A stretch of DNA of 64,000 nucleotides from Caballeronia sp. INDeC2 (GCF_023631325.1 NZ_JALQDG010000021.1:1-64000), one strand, 5' to 3'; shown: positions 53,587 through 63,454, counted from the first letter of the stretch. Notes: generated by a model not told the origin, from the letters alone. Made by a program: numbers and translations.

Positions 53587-55554
53587 TCAGGGCGCGATAT
53601 AGCCCAGACGCGCCTTCAACGACTGCGGACGGCCTTCGAACAGTGCCGCGTAATAGACAGTGTTCGACAGCACGTTCTTCACGTAATCGCGAGTCTCGGT
53701 GAACGGGATCGTTTCAGCAAAAACCGCGCCCTCCACGGGTGCGCGCAAGCCTTGACGCCATTGGCTCGGGCGGCCCGGCCCGGCGTTGTAGCCTGCTGTG
53801 GCGAGCACGGCCGAGTTATCGAATTGATTGTAGATCATCGACAGGTAATTCGTGCCGAGGAGGATATTGGTGTTGATATCGTTCATCTGCGCGCGCGACA
53901 CCGGACCGAGACCGATCTTTTTCGCGACGAGTTGCGCGGTGCCGGGCATCAGCTGCATGAGGCCGCCCGCGCCGACTTCCGAGCGCGCGTTGATGATGAA
54001 GCGCGACTCCTGACGGATGAGGCCGTACGCCCATTCGATGTCGAGACCGGTGTTCTGCGCATCGCGTTCGACGATATCGCGGAACGGCGACAGATAGCGC
54101 AGCGTGAAATCGTGTTCCGCTTTCGTTTTGTCCGCGGTGTTGACGGTTCGATCGAACAGCTCGATGCGCTTCGCGTACTGCGCGGCCGCGAGCAGTTGCC
54201 GGTCCGTCATGGTGCGCAGCGGCCAGTTCCATTCGCGATTGCCTTCGAGACGCATGTTGAGCGCATAGAAACGCTGCGACAGCGCGAAGCCCGGCACCGA
54301 TTGCATCTGCGCGATCTCCGCATCCGAAACCGTGGTCCGCGGCGGCACGTTGATCTTCTGGCCGAGCTCTTCGAGCGCGAGCTGGCCGTAGAAGTTGTAC
54401 TGATCCGCGATGGTCTGGAATTCCTGATTCGCCGTGGCCGTATCGCCGGCCTGCTTCACCGCGCGTGCGTGCCAGTAGACCCACGCGGGCTGAGCGCGCA
54501 AGCTCGGCGGCATCTGCTCGATGGACCAGCGCACCATGTTCCAGTCGCCGGCGAGCAGCGCGCTGCGCGTGCGCCATTCGTACGCCGGGTTCGACAACTG
54601 CGCGTTCGCCGACAGCCGATACCAGTCCGCCGCCGACGGCATGCGCTTGAGCGCCGCCTGATAGCCGATGGTGCCCCAGCCGACCGCGCGTTCGGCGGGC
54701 GTCAGACTCGGCGCGACGGACGTGAAGGTGGCGGCGGCCATGGCCGGATCGTTGCGGGCCATGCGCGTGACCGCGAGAAGCGTCAACTGATGCGCCGGCG
54801 TATTGGGCATCACGCCGCGCGCGAGATAGAGCGGCGGCTTGTTGACGGCGTCGTCGAGCAGCGAATCCTTCGGTTTTTCCTGGCCGAGCGCCTCGACGAT
54901 GTTCGATCCGGTCGACGTGTAGTTCTGCTCGTAGGCGATGCGGATCTGCTGCCAGATGTCGTCGCTCGTGAACCGGCCCGAACCCGCGAGCGCGCCGATC
55001 AGATCGACGCAACCATCGCCGTACCATTTCGGATCGACGAGCAGCGCGCGCGCCGCATCCGCGACGTTTTCACCGCGCGACAGGCGCGCTTCGAGCGCGT
55101 AGCACTTGACCTGCGTGTCGTCATTGAGCACGAAACGGGAATATTGCTGCTCGAAGTTTTTCCAGTCGTGACGGCTGCCGAGCACGACCAGATAGTCGTT
55201 GCGCATGCGGTCCGCGATCGCCTGGCCGTCGTAGCGCTGCAGGAACGAGAGCACCGGCGCGTCGGGCGCGTCGATGCGCGCGTGGCCTTGCGAATCGAAA
55301 AGCTGCGGCTTGATCGTGAAGTATTCGATATAGCCCGGCGCCGGATAGTCCGGAATCTGCGCGGCGAGCATCGCGGCTTTGCCGGCATCGTTCGCGCGCG
55401 CGGCATCGCGCAACTGCAGGAAGATGCGGTCGTCGGAGGTGGGCGGGAGATCTGCATCGGGTCGGACGGCGGAAGCCGTTCCGCAGGCGACGAGCGTCGC
55501 TGCCGCAAGGGCTGCGCCGACCGCGAGATATACTCGTTTGAGGCGTTTTGACAT
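53587..55554 (-). CDS. slt: Soluble-type lytic murein transglycosylase, lipoprotein
   Basis: A 655-residue periplasmic enzyme that cuts peptidoglycan between MurNAc and GlcNAc. The signal peptide ends in L-V-A-C, a lipobox, so it is probably lipid-anchored rather than soluble. The long helical superhelix (about 40-470) is followed by the catalytic domain: the Glu in R-Q-E-S-R-F, then G-A-G-G-L-M-Q-L-M-P-G-T-A, and A-G-Y-N-A-G-P-G-R-P. The ATG at 55554 gives the cleanest signal peptide. It is divergent from the cyclo-ligase gene with 20 bases between. Confidence 0.93.
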   Translation of the reverse strand: MSKRLKRVYLAVGAALAAATLVACGTASAVRPDADLPPTSDDRIFLQLRDAARANDAGKAAMLAAQIPDYPAPGYIEYFTIKPQLFDSQGHARIDAPDAPVLSFLQRYDGQAIADRMRNDYLVVLGSRHDWKNFEQQYSRFVLNDDTQVKCYALEARLSRGENVADAARALLVDPKWYGDGCVDLIGALAGSGRFTSDDIWQQIRIAYEQNYTSTGSNIVEALGQEKPKDSLLDDAVNKPPLYLARGVMPNTPAHQLTLLAVTRMARNDPAMAAATFTSVAPSLTPAERAVGWGTIGYQAALKRMPSAADWYRLSANAQLSNPAYEWRTRSALLAGDWNMVRWSIEQMPPSLRAQPAWVYWHARAVKQAGDTATANQEFQTIADQYNFYGQLALEELGQKINVPPRTTVSDAEIAQMQSVPGFALSQRFYALNMRLEGNREWNWPLRTMTDRQLLAAAQYAKRIELFDRTVNTADKTKAEHDFTLRYLSPFRDIVERDAQNTGLDIEWAYGLIRQESRFIINARSEVGAGGLMQLMPGTAQLVAKKIGLGPVSRAQMNDINTNILLGTNYLSMIYNQFDNSAVLATAGYNAGPGRPSQWRQGLRAPVEGAVFAETIPFTETRDYVKNVLSNTVYYAALFEGRPQSLKARLGYIAP

Positions 55555-55574
55555 CTTTATTTCTGGAGCGCAAG

Positions 55575-56192
55575 GTGGTCCTGAGATCGGAGGAAAGCAT
55601 AGCACGCAACGTTTGCGATCAACCCAAGCGCGAGCCTAAAAGCGCACTGCGCGCCACGCTTCTCGCGACCCGCGAGGCGCAAAGCGGGCACGCCGGCCAG
55701 GCCACGAAGAACGAGGCGCTCGCGCGCCGCATCCATGAAGTGCTCGCGCGCTACGATGCGCGCTGTGTCGGCTTTTACTGGCCGGTCGCGGGCGAGTTCG
55801 ACGCGCGCGACGCGCTCACGAGCTGGCTCGCTGCCGACGAAGCGCGCGGCGCCGCGCTGCCGGTGGTCGTGAAACCGCACGCACCGATGGTCTTCCACGC
55901 GTGGAGCGCGCACATGCCGATGAAAGAAGGCCGCTACCGGATTCCGGTGCCCGCCGAAGAAATGGTCGTGGTGCCGGAACTGCTGCTGATTCCGTGTGTC
56001 GGTTTCGATGCAGATCGATACCGGCTGGGCTATGGCGGCGGCTATTACGATCGCACGCTCGCCGCGTGGCCGAATGGAGAACGGCCGGTGACGGTCGGCA
56101 TCGCGTACGAATCGGGCAAGTGCGGGGCGCTGCCGCGCGAGGCGCACGACATGCCGCTCGACGCGGTCATCACCGAATCCGCGATCTACTAG
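55575..56192 (+). CDS. 5-formyltetrahydrofolate cyclo-ligase
   Basis: It turns 5-formyl-THF into 5,10-methenyl-THF with ATP. The roughly 205-residue protein has the N-terminal basic helix K-S-A-L-R-A-T-L-L-A-T-R-E, the substrate loop G-R-Y-R-I-P-V-P, and the ATP motif G-Y-G-G-G-Y-Y-D-R-T-L. There is no ATG in the right place; the GTG at 55575 with GGAG upstream is the likely start. Its stop codon overlaps that of the convergent regulator gene by 4 bases. Confidence 0.9.
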   Translation: MVLRSEESIARNVCDQPKREPKSALRATLLATREAQSGHAGQATKNEALARRIHEVLARYDARCVGFYWPVAGEFDARDALTSWLAADEARGAALPVVVKPHAPMVFHAWSAHMPMKEGRYRIPVPAEEMVVVPELLLIPCVGFDADRYRLGYGGGYYDRTLAAWPNGERPVTVGIAYESGKCGALPREAHDMPLDAVITESAIY

Positions 56193-56701
56193 AGCGATGC
56201 CGCCGCGCGCGCGGCGGTATCGTAAAGGCCGGATGCATTGCGCATCAATTGCGCGGCCTCGCCGATCTGCTCGTTGGTCAGCCCGCTTTCGCGCAGCGTC
56301 TCGATGAGGCACGCCTCACGCACTTCGCGATATTTGCCGCACAATTCGCGCCCCGCCGGCGTCGCGGAAAAGAACACTTCCTTACCGGATTTCTCGCTCT
56401 GCACGTAGCCGCGAGCGACGAGTTTCTTCAGTGCATACGTGGCAACGTGCGTGTCCTCGATATTCAGCACGAAGCAGATGTCCGCGAGCTTCTTCTTGCG
56501 GTCGCGATGGCTCACATGATGCAGCAGCGACACTTCCACCGCCGTCATGTCCTTCGCGCCGGCCGCCGACATGCAGCGCACCATCCAGCGATTGAACGCG
56601 TTGCCCGCCATGATGAGGCCGTACTCGAATTCCGACAGTTCCGCGCTGGCTTCGGAGACGAGATGCTCGGACGAGACGATCTTGGTGGGATGACGCGGCA
56701 T
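56189..56701 (-). CDS. MarR-like winged-helix regulator of the pxp genes
   Basis: A 170-residue protein. The centre (about 55-130) is a MarR-type winged helix (M-T-A-V-E-V-S-L-L-H-H-V, L-A-D-I-C-F-V-L, T-H-V-A-T-Y-A-L-K-K-L, then the wing with K-S-G-K-E-V-F-F-S-A-T). The start at 56701 puts a short tail before the dimer helix; a longer frame to 56884 is not conserved-looking. It is divergent from pxpB, so it probably controls 5-oxoprolinase genes through the repeats at 56783-56811. Confidence 0.85.
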   Translation of the reverse strand: MPRHPTKIVSSEHLVSEASAELSEFEYGLIMAGNAFNRWMVRCMSAAGAKDMTAVEVSLLHHVSHRDRKKKLADICFVLNIEDTHVATYALKKLVARGYVQSEKSGKEVFFSATPAGRELCGKYREVREACLIETLRESGLTNEQIGEAAQLMRNASGLYDTAARAAASL

Positions 56702-56782
56702 GGCGGTGACCGATTTGCAGTGCGTTGGAGTGTAGCGCAACGTCATTTTTGCGAGCGACGCGCGCCTCGGCGAAAACGCGAA

Positions 56783-56811
56783 TTGATAATTTCTTGATAA
56801 TTTATTGACAA
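56783..56811. promoter_or_regulatory. Three TTGAYAA repeats, 11-base spacing, before pxpB
   Basis: TTGATAA at 56783 and 56794 and TTGACAA at 56805 repeat at exactly 11-base steps, about one helical turn each, in the AT-rich gap between the winged-helix gene and pxpB. This pattern fits a direct-repeat operator. The third copy could also serve as a -35 element (TTGACA). Confidence 0.6.
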
Positions 56812-56882
56812 TGTAACATTCTGCGACGGCGCGAAGCGCATCGAACAGACGAATTTCGCGTCCCACAAAGGCAAATTCAGGC

Positions 56883-57539
56883 ATGACAAGACCACGTATT
56901 CACCCGCTGGGCGACGCCGCGCTCGTGTGCGAAGCGGCGCCGCCCGCCACGCTCGACTGCCAGCGCCGCATCTGGGCGCTGGCGGAACACGCGCGCCTTA
57001 TGGCGCATGTCGTCGAGGTGGTGCCGGGCATGAACAATCTGACGATCGTGTTCGACCCGCTCCAAGCGGATTACGAAACGCTCGCCGCGCAACTGGAACG
57101 CGGCTGGGACGCCGCCGAGGCGACGACCGACATGGACAGCGCCGAAATCGAGATTCCGGTGCGCTACGGCGGCGCCGACGGCCCGGACCTCGCTGCGCTC
57201 GCCAAGCACACGGGTCTTTCCGTCGACGAAGTGGTGAAGCGGCATACGCAAGCCGAGTACGTCGTGTTCTTTCTCGGGTTCCAGCCGGGCTTCGCCTACC
57301 TCGGCGGGCTCGATCCCGCGCTCGCGATGCCGCGCCGTGCCGAACCGCGTCTCGAAGTGCCGGCGGGCTCGGTCGGGATCGGCGGGGCGCAGACGGGCAT
57401 CTATCCGGCGGCGTCGCCGGGCGGCTGGCAATTGCTCGGACGCACGGAGCTGAAACTCTTCGATCCGGCCAGAAATCCGCCGACGCTGATGCAGCCCGGC
57501 GACCGCGTGCGCTTCACGGCGCTGGAGGTGCGCGCATGA
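56883..57539 (+). CDS. pxpB: 5-oxoprolinase subunit PxpB
   Basis: PxpB, with PxpC and PxpA, hydrolyses 5-oxoproline (pyroglutamate) to glutamate with ATP. The 218-residue protein shows V-P-G-M-N-N-L-T-I-V-F-D-P near the start. It then has V-V-F-F-L-G-F-Q-P-G-F-A-Y-L-G-G-L-D and V-P-A-G-S-V-G-I-G-G-A-Q-T-G-I-Y-P, the allophanate hydrolase subunit 1 signature. It heads the operon and overlaps pxpC by 4 bases (ATGA). Confidence 0.96.
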   Translation: MTRPRIHPLGDAALVCEAAPPATLDCQRRIWALAEHARLMAHVVEVVPGMNNLTIVFDPLQADYETLAAQLERGWDAAEATTDMDSAEIEIPVRYGGADGPDLAALAKHTGLSVDEVVKRHTQAEYVVFFLGFQPGFAYLGGLDPALAMPRRAEPRLEVPAGSVGIGGAQTGIYPAASPGGWQLLGRTELKLFDPARNPPTLMQPGDRVRFTALEVRA

Positions 57540-58576
57540 TCGACGTGATTCGCGCAGGCGTGCTCACTTCCGTGCAGGATCTCGGACGACGCGGCTACCG
57601 GCATCTCGGCGTGAGTTCCGGTGGCGCGCTCGATGCGCTGTCGCTGGAAATCGGCAATCGCATCGTCGGGAACAGGCCGGACGCGGCGGGCATCGAGGTG
57701 ACTTTCGGACCGACCGTGCTGCGCTTCAAGCACGCGACGCGCATCGCCATCACCGGAACCGATTTCGGCGCGACGCTGGACGACAAGCCCGTCTATTCGT
57801 GGTGGAGCCTGCCTGTACGCGCGGGCCAGGAACTGACGCTGCGCGCGGCGAAGCGCGGCATGCGCTGCTATGTGTCGATCGCGGGCGGCATCGATGTGCT
57901 GCCGATGCTCGGCTCGCGCTCGACCGATCTCGGCGCGTGCTTCGGCGGCCTCGGCGGGCGCGCGCTGCGTGACGGCGACCGTCTGCCGGTAGGCGTGCCG
58001 CAGCCGCACAAGGGCATCGCGTTTTCGCCGGAAGAGCCGGCGTTCGGCGTGAAGGCGCCGGCGTGGTGCAAATTCGTGCTCGTCGACGAACCCGTGCGGC
58101 GCGGGCGCCATTCGCCCGGACTCGCGTGGGCGGTGCCGATCCGGGTGCTGCGCGGCCCGGAGTACGACAGCTTCAGCGACGCGGCGCAAGAGAGCGTCTG
58201 GAACGAGGAATGGACGATCACGCCGAACAGCAATCGCATGGGCTTTCGCCTCGCCGGCACGGCGCTCGAGCGGCGCGAGAAGATCGAACTGCTGTCGCAC
58301 GCGGTCTTGCCCGGCACGATCCAGGTGCCGCCGAACGGCCAGCCGATCATCCTGATGGGCGACGCGCAGACGACCGGCGGCTATCCGAAGATCGGCGCGG
58401 TGATCCGGGCGGATCTGTGGAAGCTCGCGCAAGTGAGGCTGAACGGCGGCGTGCGCTTCATCGAGACGTCGGTGGAAGAAGCGCGCCACGCGCTCGCCGA
58501 CGAGCGGCAATACGTGAGCCAAGTGGAAACGGCCATCGCGATGCACGAGGAGCGCATCGCCCGCGCGGGCTCCTGA
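57536..58576 (+). CDS. pxpC: 5-oxoprolinase subunit PxpC
   Basis: The 346-residue partner of PxpB (allophanate hydrolase subunit 2 fold). It starts [17 protein letters not shown] and has [23 protein letters not shown] and, near the end, [21 protein letters not shown]. Coupled to pxpB by a 4-base overlap. Confidence 0.96.
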   Translation: MIDVIRAGVLTSVQDLGRRGYRHLGVSSGGALDALSLEIGNRIVGNRPDAAGIEVTFGPTVLRFKHATRIAITGTDFGATLDDKPVYSWWSLPVRAGQELTLRAAKRGMRCYVSIAGGIDVLPMLGSRSTDLGACFGGLGGRALRDGDRLPVGVPQPHKGIAFSPEEPAFGVKAPAWCKFVLVDEPVRRGRHSPGLAWAVPIRVLRGPEYDSFSDAAQESVWNEEWTITPNSNRMGFRLAGTALERREKIELLSHAVLPGTIQVPPNGQPIILMGDAQTTGGYPKIGAVIRADLWKLAQVRLNGGVRFIETSVEEARHALADERQYVSQVETAIAMHEERIARAGS

Positions 58577-58641
58577 ATCGAAAGCCGCGCGCGAGACGCG
58601 GCGCATCACTTCAACATTCAACGGAACGACTGCAAAACATC

Positions 58642-59391
58642 ATGGAAATCGATCTCAATGCCGATCTCGGCGAAGGCTGCGGCTCCGACGAAGCGCTGCT
58701 CGATCTCGTGAGTTCCGCGAACATCGCGTGCGGATGGCACGCGGGCGGCGCCACCGCGATGCGCGATTGCGTGCGCTGGGCCGTCGAGAAGGGCGTGGCC
58801 ATCGGCGCGCATCCGAGCTTCAACGATCCCGAGAACTTCGGCCGCAAGGAAATGGACCTGCCGCCCGAGGAAATCTACGCGGGCGTGCTGTATCAACTCG
58901 GCGCGCTCTCGGCGATCGCGCAGGCGGAAGGCGGGCGCATCGCGCACGTGAAGCCGCACGGCGCGCTCTACAACCAGGCGGCGAAAAGCACGGCAATCGC
59001 CGATGCGATCGTCTCCGCTGTGCACGACTTCGATCCGTCGCTGCTCGTGTTCGGGCTTGCCAACAGCGGACTCGTCGAAGCGGCGCGCCGCGCGGGGCTG
59101 ATCGCGATCGAGGAAGTGTTCGCGGATCGCGGCTATCGCGCGGATGGTTCGCTCGTGCCGCGCAAGGAGCCGGGCGCGCTGCTCGACGACGAAAACCTCG
59201 TCCTCGACCGGACGCTGGCGATGGTGCGCGAGCAGCGCGTGCGGGCCGTGTCCGGCGAATGGGTGCCGCTCAACGCGCAGACGATCTGTCTGCATGGCGA
59301 CGGCGCGCACGCACTCGAATTCGCCCGACGCATCCGCGACGCGCTCGCCGATGCGGGCATCGAAGTGCGCGCCGCGCACGCCGACGCGTAG
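58642..59391 (+). CDS. pxpA: 5-oxoprolinase subunit PxpA (LamB/YcsF family)
   Basis: The 249-residue third subunit. It has the family opening [14 protein letters not shown], then [26 protein letters not shown] and E-V-F-A-D-R-G-Y. It follows pxpC after 65 bases on the same strand. Confidence 0.97.
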   Translation: MEIDLNADLGEGCGSDEALLDLVSSANIACGWHAGGATAMRDCVRWAVEKGVAIGAHPSFNDPENFGRKEMDLPPEEIYAGVLYQLGALSAIAQAEGGRIAHVKPHGALYNQAAKSTAIADAIVSAVHDFDPSLLVFGLANSGLVEAARRAGLIAIEEVFADRGYRADGSLVPRKEPGALLDDENLVLDRTLAMVREQRVRAVSGEWVPLNAQTICLHGDGAHALEFARRIRDALADAGIEVRAAHADA

Positions 59392-59412
59392 AACGCTTTC
59401 CGTAAGAGATTG

Positions 59413-59438
59413 AACGCCCCTTGGAAATGGGGCGTTTT
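59413..59438 (+). terminator. Hairpin between pxpA and DUF969 genes
   Basis: AACGCCCC / GGGGCGTT, 8 bp, followed by TT. Because the next gene is on the same strand and functionally linked, it may only partly stop transcription. Confidence 0.6.
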
Positions 59439-59527
59439 AGCAAGCGGCCGTCGAAGGTGAAAGAGCCGCATGTAGTCGAGCCACGCGCCCGGTACGAGGC
59501 GTGACGTCTATATCGTTTGGAGAACTC

Positions 59528-60247
59528 ATGGCAACCCCAGTCAACTTGTGGCCGCTCATCGGCGTGGCCGTCATCATCGCGGGCTTCGTGCTGCGCTTCA
59601 ATCCGATGCTGATCGTCGCCGCTGCGGCGATCATCACCGGCTTCGCGGCGCACTTTCCCATCGAGCGCATTCTGACCGCGATCGGCAGCGGCTTTCTGAA
59701 GACGCGCAACATTCCGCTCATCATTTTGTTGCCGCTCGCGGTGATCGGCCTGCTCGAGCGGCACGGCCTGCGCGAGCGCGCGCAAATGTGGATTTCGAGC
59801 ATCAAGGCGGCGACGGCGGGCCGACTGCTGATCGTGTATCTGTTCGTCCGCGAGATCACGGCGGCGGTCGGTCTGACGGGGCTCGGCGGCCATCCGCAGA
59901 TGGTGCGCCCGCTGCTCGCGCCGATGGCCGAAGGCGCCACCGAAGCGCGCTACGGCAAGCTCTCCGACGCGACGCGCCACAAGCTGCGCGCCTATTCGGC
60001 GGCTACCGACAACGTCGGCCTGTTCTTCGGCGAGGACATCTTCGTCGCGTTCGGCGCGATCGTGCTGATGGTCACGTTCCTGAAGGAAGCGGGCATCGTC
60101 GTGGAACCGATGCATGTCGCCGTGTGGGGCATCCCCACCGCGATCTGCGCGTTCCTGATCCACGGCTTCCGCCTGTGGCTGCTCGACCGCAGGCTCGCCC
60201 GGGAACTCGCAGCGCTGACGCGCAATGCCGCGGGAGAGAAAGCATGA
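59528..60247 (+). CDS. DUF969 membrane protein, probable pyroglutamate uptake
   Basis: A 239-residue inner-membrane protein with five to six helices and R-N-I-P-L-I-I-L-L-P-L-A-V-I-G-L-L-E-R-H-G, L-F-F-G-E-D-I-F-V-A, typical of DUF969. Pairs of DUF969 and DUF979 proteins are found next to pxp genes, so they probably form the carrier for 5-oxoproline. This is context-based. The gene overlaps the DUF979 gene by 4 bases (ATGA). Confidence 0.9.
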   Translation: MATPVNLWPLIGVAVIIAGFVLRFNPMLIVAAAAIITGFAAHFPIERILTAIGSGFLKTRNIPLIILLPLAVIGLLERHGLRERAQMWISSIKAATAGRLLIVYLFVREITAAVGLTGLGGHPQMVRPLLAPMAEGATEARYGKLSDATRHKLRAYSAATDNVGLFFGEDIFVAFGAIVLMVTFLKEAGIVVEPMHVAVWGIPTAICAFLIHGFRLWLLDRRLARELAALTRNAAGEKA

Positions 60248-61200
60248 CGCTCACGATCAACTACCTCTTCTATCTCGTCGGCATCATCCTGCTGGTCGTC
60301 GGCGGGATGATTCTTACCGACAAGGCGCATCCGAAGCGATTCAGCGCGGGCGGGTTCTGGCTGATCTATGCGCTGATCTTTCTCATCGGCGACTGGATTC
60401 CGGTGACGGTGGTCGGCGTGCTCGTCGTAGCGATGGCGCTGATCGCGGGACTCGGCGGCGTCACGGGCGCGAAGCCGAAAATGCTCTCCGAGGAAACGCG
60501 CCGCCAAAGCGCCGTGCGGCTCGGCAACAAGCTCTTCGTACCCGCGCTGACGATTCCGGTCGTCACCGTGATTCTCACGCTCGGCGCGAAATATCTCGTG
60601 TTCGGCGGCGTGCCGCTGATCGAGCTGAAGAACGTGACGCTGATCGGCTTCGGCATCGGCTGCGTGATCGCACTTGCGATTGCGTGCGTGATGACGCGCG
60701 ACATCGTCGGTCAGTCGATGCGCGAGACGCGCCGACTCATCGACGCGCTGTCGTGGGCCGCCGTGCTGCCGCAGATGCTCGGCATGCTGGGACTCGTGTT
60801 CTCGGATGCGGGCGTCGGCCGTGCGGTCGCGCATGTGACGACCGCGTACGTCAACATGGACTACCGGCTGGTTGCGGTGGCGGTGTATGTCGTCGGCATG
60901 GCGCTCTTCACGATGGTCATGGGCAACGGCTTCGCCGCATTCCCGGTGATGACGGGCGGCGTCGGCGTGCCGATTCTCGTCGGCGTATTCCACGGCAATC
61001 CCGCGACGATGGCCGCGATCGGCATGTTCTCCGGCTATTGCGGCACGCTGATGACGCCGATGGCCGCTAACTTCAACATCGTGCCCGCGGCTTTGCTGGA
61101 GTTACCCGACAAGAACGCGGTGATCAAGGTGCAGGTGCCGACCGCGCTTACGCTTCTGGTTGTGAATATCTTTTTGCTCAACTGGCTGATGTTTATCTGA
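60244..61200 (+). CDS. DUF979 membrane protein, probable pyroglutamate uptake
   Basis: A 318-residue inner-membrane protein with eight to nine helices. It has N-G-F-A-A-F-P-V-M-T-G-G-V-G-V-P and G-M-F-S-G-Y-C-G-T-L-M-T-P-M-A-A-N-F-N, the DUF979 marks. It works presumably together with the DUF969 partner, to which it is translationally coupled. Transport role inferred from gene order. Confidence 0.9.
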   Translation: MTLTINYLFYLVGIILLVVGGMILTDKAHPKRFSAGGFWLIYALIFLIGDWIPVTVVGVLVVAMALIAGLGGVTGAKPKMLSEETRRQSAVRLGNKLFVPALTIPVVTVILTLGAKYLVFGGVPLIELKNVTLIGFGIGCVIALAIACVMTRDIVGQSMRETRRLIDALSWAAVLPQMLGMLGLVFSDAGVGRAVAHVTTAYVNMDYRLVAVAVYVVGMALFTMVMGNGFAAFPVMTGGVGVPILVGVFHGNPATMAAIGMFSGYCGTLMTPMAANFNIVPAALLELPDKNAVIKVQVPTALTLLVVNIFLLNWLMFI

Positions 61201-61304
61201 ACATCAGCGCTTCAACTGCGCGTGTGTCGCGGAAAGGAACCGCGATACACGCGCGCTTCATCGCCTCTTTTCGCGCAGGCCTGGCCAGACCGGTGCCCGC
61301 GAGC

Positions 61305-62405
61305 TCACCCCCCCACCACCACGAACCCCCGCTTCCTCAACAACTCCAACACTCCCCTCGGCCCCCCGAGATGCAAGGCCCCGATCGCGACAAACACAGG
61401 CCTATCCGTCCCAGCCAATCCCACCATCCTCGCAACGAACCTCCGATTCCGCTCGTAAACCACGCGATTATCGACCTGCGCCGCCAGCGCCGCGTTCCTC
61501 GCCAGCTTGCTGCTCTTCGCGTCATCCCACGCTTTCAAGGCGTCCGCATCGCCGATGCGCCATAGCCTGTGCAGCTCCTTCACATCCGCGACATTCTCCG
61601 CGGGCGTCTGCACCAGATCCTGCGCGAGCATCTCGCGCTGCTGCGCCGAGGTGAGCCGCGTGAACGTCGAGATCTGCTCGTTCAACGTCTCCAATCCGAC
61701 GATCTTCCCCCGCGCCCGCAGATACACATTCTGCAATTGCGCCTCGGTGCCGTACTCGCTCTGAAACCCCGCCTTCAACGTGTCATAGGTTTCGATCAAC
61801 ATCGACGCGAGCCACGGACGCGTGTGCCGCAACTCCTTCAGCGCCTCCGGATTGGCGCGCATGCGCGTCTCGACCTTCTTCCACATCGCGTCCGGCAGAT
61901 AGTCGATCAGACACTCGCTACGGCACATGCCGTAACGGTTCACATCGTCCTGTGAGAGCAGCAGTTCATCCGGGGAAATTTCGAGCGCCAGCGTGGGCGA
62001 TGCATCGAGCGCCGCGAGTATCGATTTGCGAAACGGCTGCCCCGGCGGATAGTCGCTCGCGAAACCCACGTGCAGCGTGCCGAGCACATAGATGGTCGTC
62101 GCGCCCCTGGTCGCGACATAGAAGGGCATGCGCGGCGGTTGCGCCCGCACCGGGCCGCTCGCGGTCGTGCCGTCCGAGCGATCCACGCGCGGCGGCGGCA
62201 CAGACGGAGCCGGATTGGACGGCGCTGCGGCGGAACCGGCATCGCCCGCGGCCTGCGGCGTGCGCGATCCGACCACCGCAAAGCCCGGCGACGAGATCGA
62301 AACGCCGGCCGTAAACAGCACGAACGACAGCACGATGGCTGTCGTTTTGGCGAACGCCGCGTACAGAGAGCGCGGCTTGTCGTATGAATCCGGCACGACC
62401 CACAT
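61305..62405 (-). CDS. TraB/GumN-family protein
   Basis: A 366-residue protein. An N-terminal hydrophobic segment (T-T-A-I-V-L-S-F-V-L-F-T-A-G-V) serves as signal or anchor, followed by a Pro/Ser-rich linker. The TraB domain starts at about residue 120 with Y-V-L-G-T-L-H-V-G (first GxxH motif) and ends with F-V-A-I-G-A-L-H-L-G-G (second motif). TraB/GumN proteins resemble metal proteases of the Tiki fold; the role is not known. The ATG at 62405 is chosen; upstream reading is not conserved-looking. Confidence 0.88.
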   Translation of the reverse strand: MWVVPDSYDKPRSLYAAFAKTTAIVLSFVLFTAGVSISSPGFAVVGSRTPQAAGDAGSAAAPSNPAPSVPPPRVDRSDGTTASGPVRAQPPRMPFYVATRGATTIYVLGTLHVGFASDYPPGQPFRKSILAALDASPTLALEISPDELLLSQDDVNRYGMCRSECLIDYLPDAMWKKVETRMRANPEALKELRHTRPWLASMLIETYDTLKAGFQSEYGTEAQLQNVYLRARGKIVGLETLNEQISTFTRLTSAQQREMLAQDLVQTPAENVADVKELHRLWRIGDADALKAWDDAKSSKLARNAALAAQVDNRVVYERNRRFVARMVGLAGTDRPVFVAIGALHLGGPRGVLELLRKRGFVVVGG

Positions 62406-62449
62406 CTTAAAACATTCGAGTGACGCGCCGAACCCCCGCCCGACGAGGT

Positions 62450-63454
62450 TCAGGCCTCGCCCTCGCCGACCTCCTCGGCGCGATGACACGACACCTGACG
62501 CCCGTCGACCGTGCGCAGCTTCGGCTCTTCCACGCGGCATCGCTCGATCGCATACGGGCAACGCTGATGAAAGGTGCAGCCCGATGGCGGATTGAGCGGC
62601 GACGGCATCTCGCCCTGCAGCTTGATCTTGATGCGCCGATCTTCCTCGAAGATCGCGGGCGTCGCGGACATCAGCGCGCGCGTGTACGGATGGCGCGGAT
62701 TCGCGAAGATCGTCTTCTTGTCGCCCACTTCCGCGACGCCGCCGAAGTACATCACCATCACGTCGTCGGCAATATGCTCCACCACCGACAAGTTATGCGA
62801 GATGAACACATAGCTCGTGCCGAACTGCGCCTGCAGATCCATGAACAGATTCAGGATCTGCGCCTGGATCGACACATCGAGCGCGGACACGGGTTCATCG
62901 GCGACGAGAATCTGCGGATCGAGAATCATCGCCCGCGCGATCGCCACGCGCTGACGCTGCCCGCCCGAAAACATGTGCGGATAACGCGTCGCATGCTCGG
63001 GCCGCAAACCGACGGTGCGCATCATCTTCGCGATGCGCTCGGCGCGTTCCGTCGATGAAAGCGACGTGTTGATCGCGAGCGGCTCGCCGAGCGTCTGCTC
63101 GACGGTCTTGCGCGGATTCAGCGACGCAAACGGGTTCTGAAACACCATCTGCACGCGCTGCCGCAACTCGGCGATCTTCGCCTTGCTCGCGCCCGCGACG
63201 TCATCGCCGTCGATCAGCAAGCGGCCCGACGTCGGCGCTTCGATCATCGTCAACTGGCGCGCGAGCGTGGACTTGCCGCAGCCCGATTCGCCGACGACCG
63301 CGAGCGTGCGGCCGCGCTTCAGCTCGAACGACACGCCGTTGAGCGCTTTCACCGTGCCGTGCTTGAACGCGCTGCGCTTCACGTCGTAGTACTTCGTGAG
63401 CTGGTCGGCGGCAAGCACGATGTCCTGATTGATTTGCTTCGGTACGGCGTTCAT
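62450..63454 (-). CDS. dppF: Dipeptide/oligopeptide ABC transporter ATP-binding protein DppF
   Basis: A 334-residue ATPase that powers peptide import. Walker A is G-E-S-G-C-G-K-S-T, the signature is [10 protein letters not shown], and Walker B is I-L-V-A-D-E-P. The C-terminal oligo/dipeptide-specific extension has [18 protein letters not shown], with the cysteines that bind a 4Fe-4S cluster in DppDF. It overlaps the end of dppD by 4 bases. Confidence 0.95.
   Translation of the reverse strand: MNAVPKQINQDIVLAADQLTKYYDVKRSAFKHGTVKALNGVSFELKRGRTLAVVGESGCGKSTLARQLTMIEAPTSGRLLIDGDDVAGASKAKIAELRQRVQMVFQNPFASLNPRKTVEQTLGEPLAINTSLSSTERAERIAKMMRTVGLRPEHATRYPHMFSGGQRQRVAIARAMILDPQILVADEPVSALDVSIQAQILNLFMDLQAQFGTSYVFISHNLSVVEHIADDVMVMYFGGVAEVGDKKTIFANPRHPYTRALMSATPAIFEEDRRIKIKLQGEMPSPLNPPSGCTFHQRCPYAIERCRVEEPKLRTVDGRQVSCHRAEEVGEGEA

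Noticed and set aside
55555..55574. 6S RNA upstream of the cyclo-ligase gene, as in enterobacteria
   Set aside because: The gap to the divergent transglycosylase gene is only 20 bases, too short for a 180-base RNA.
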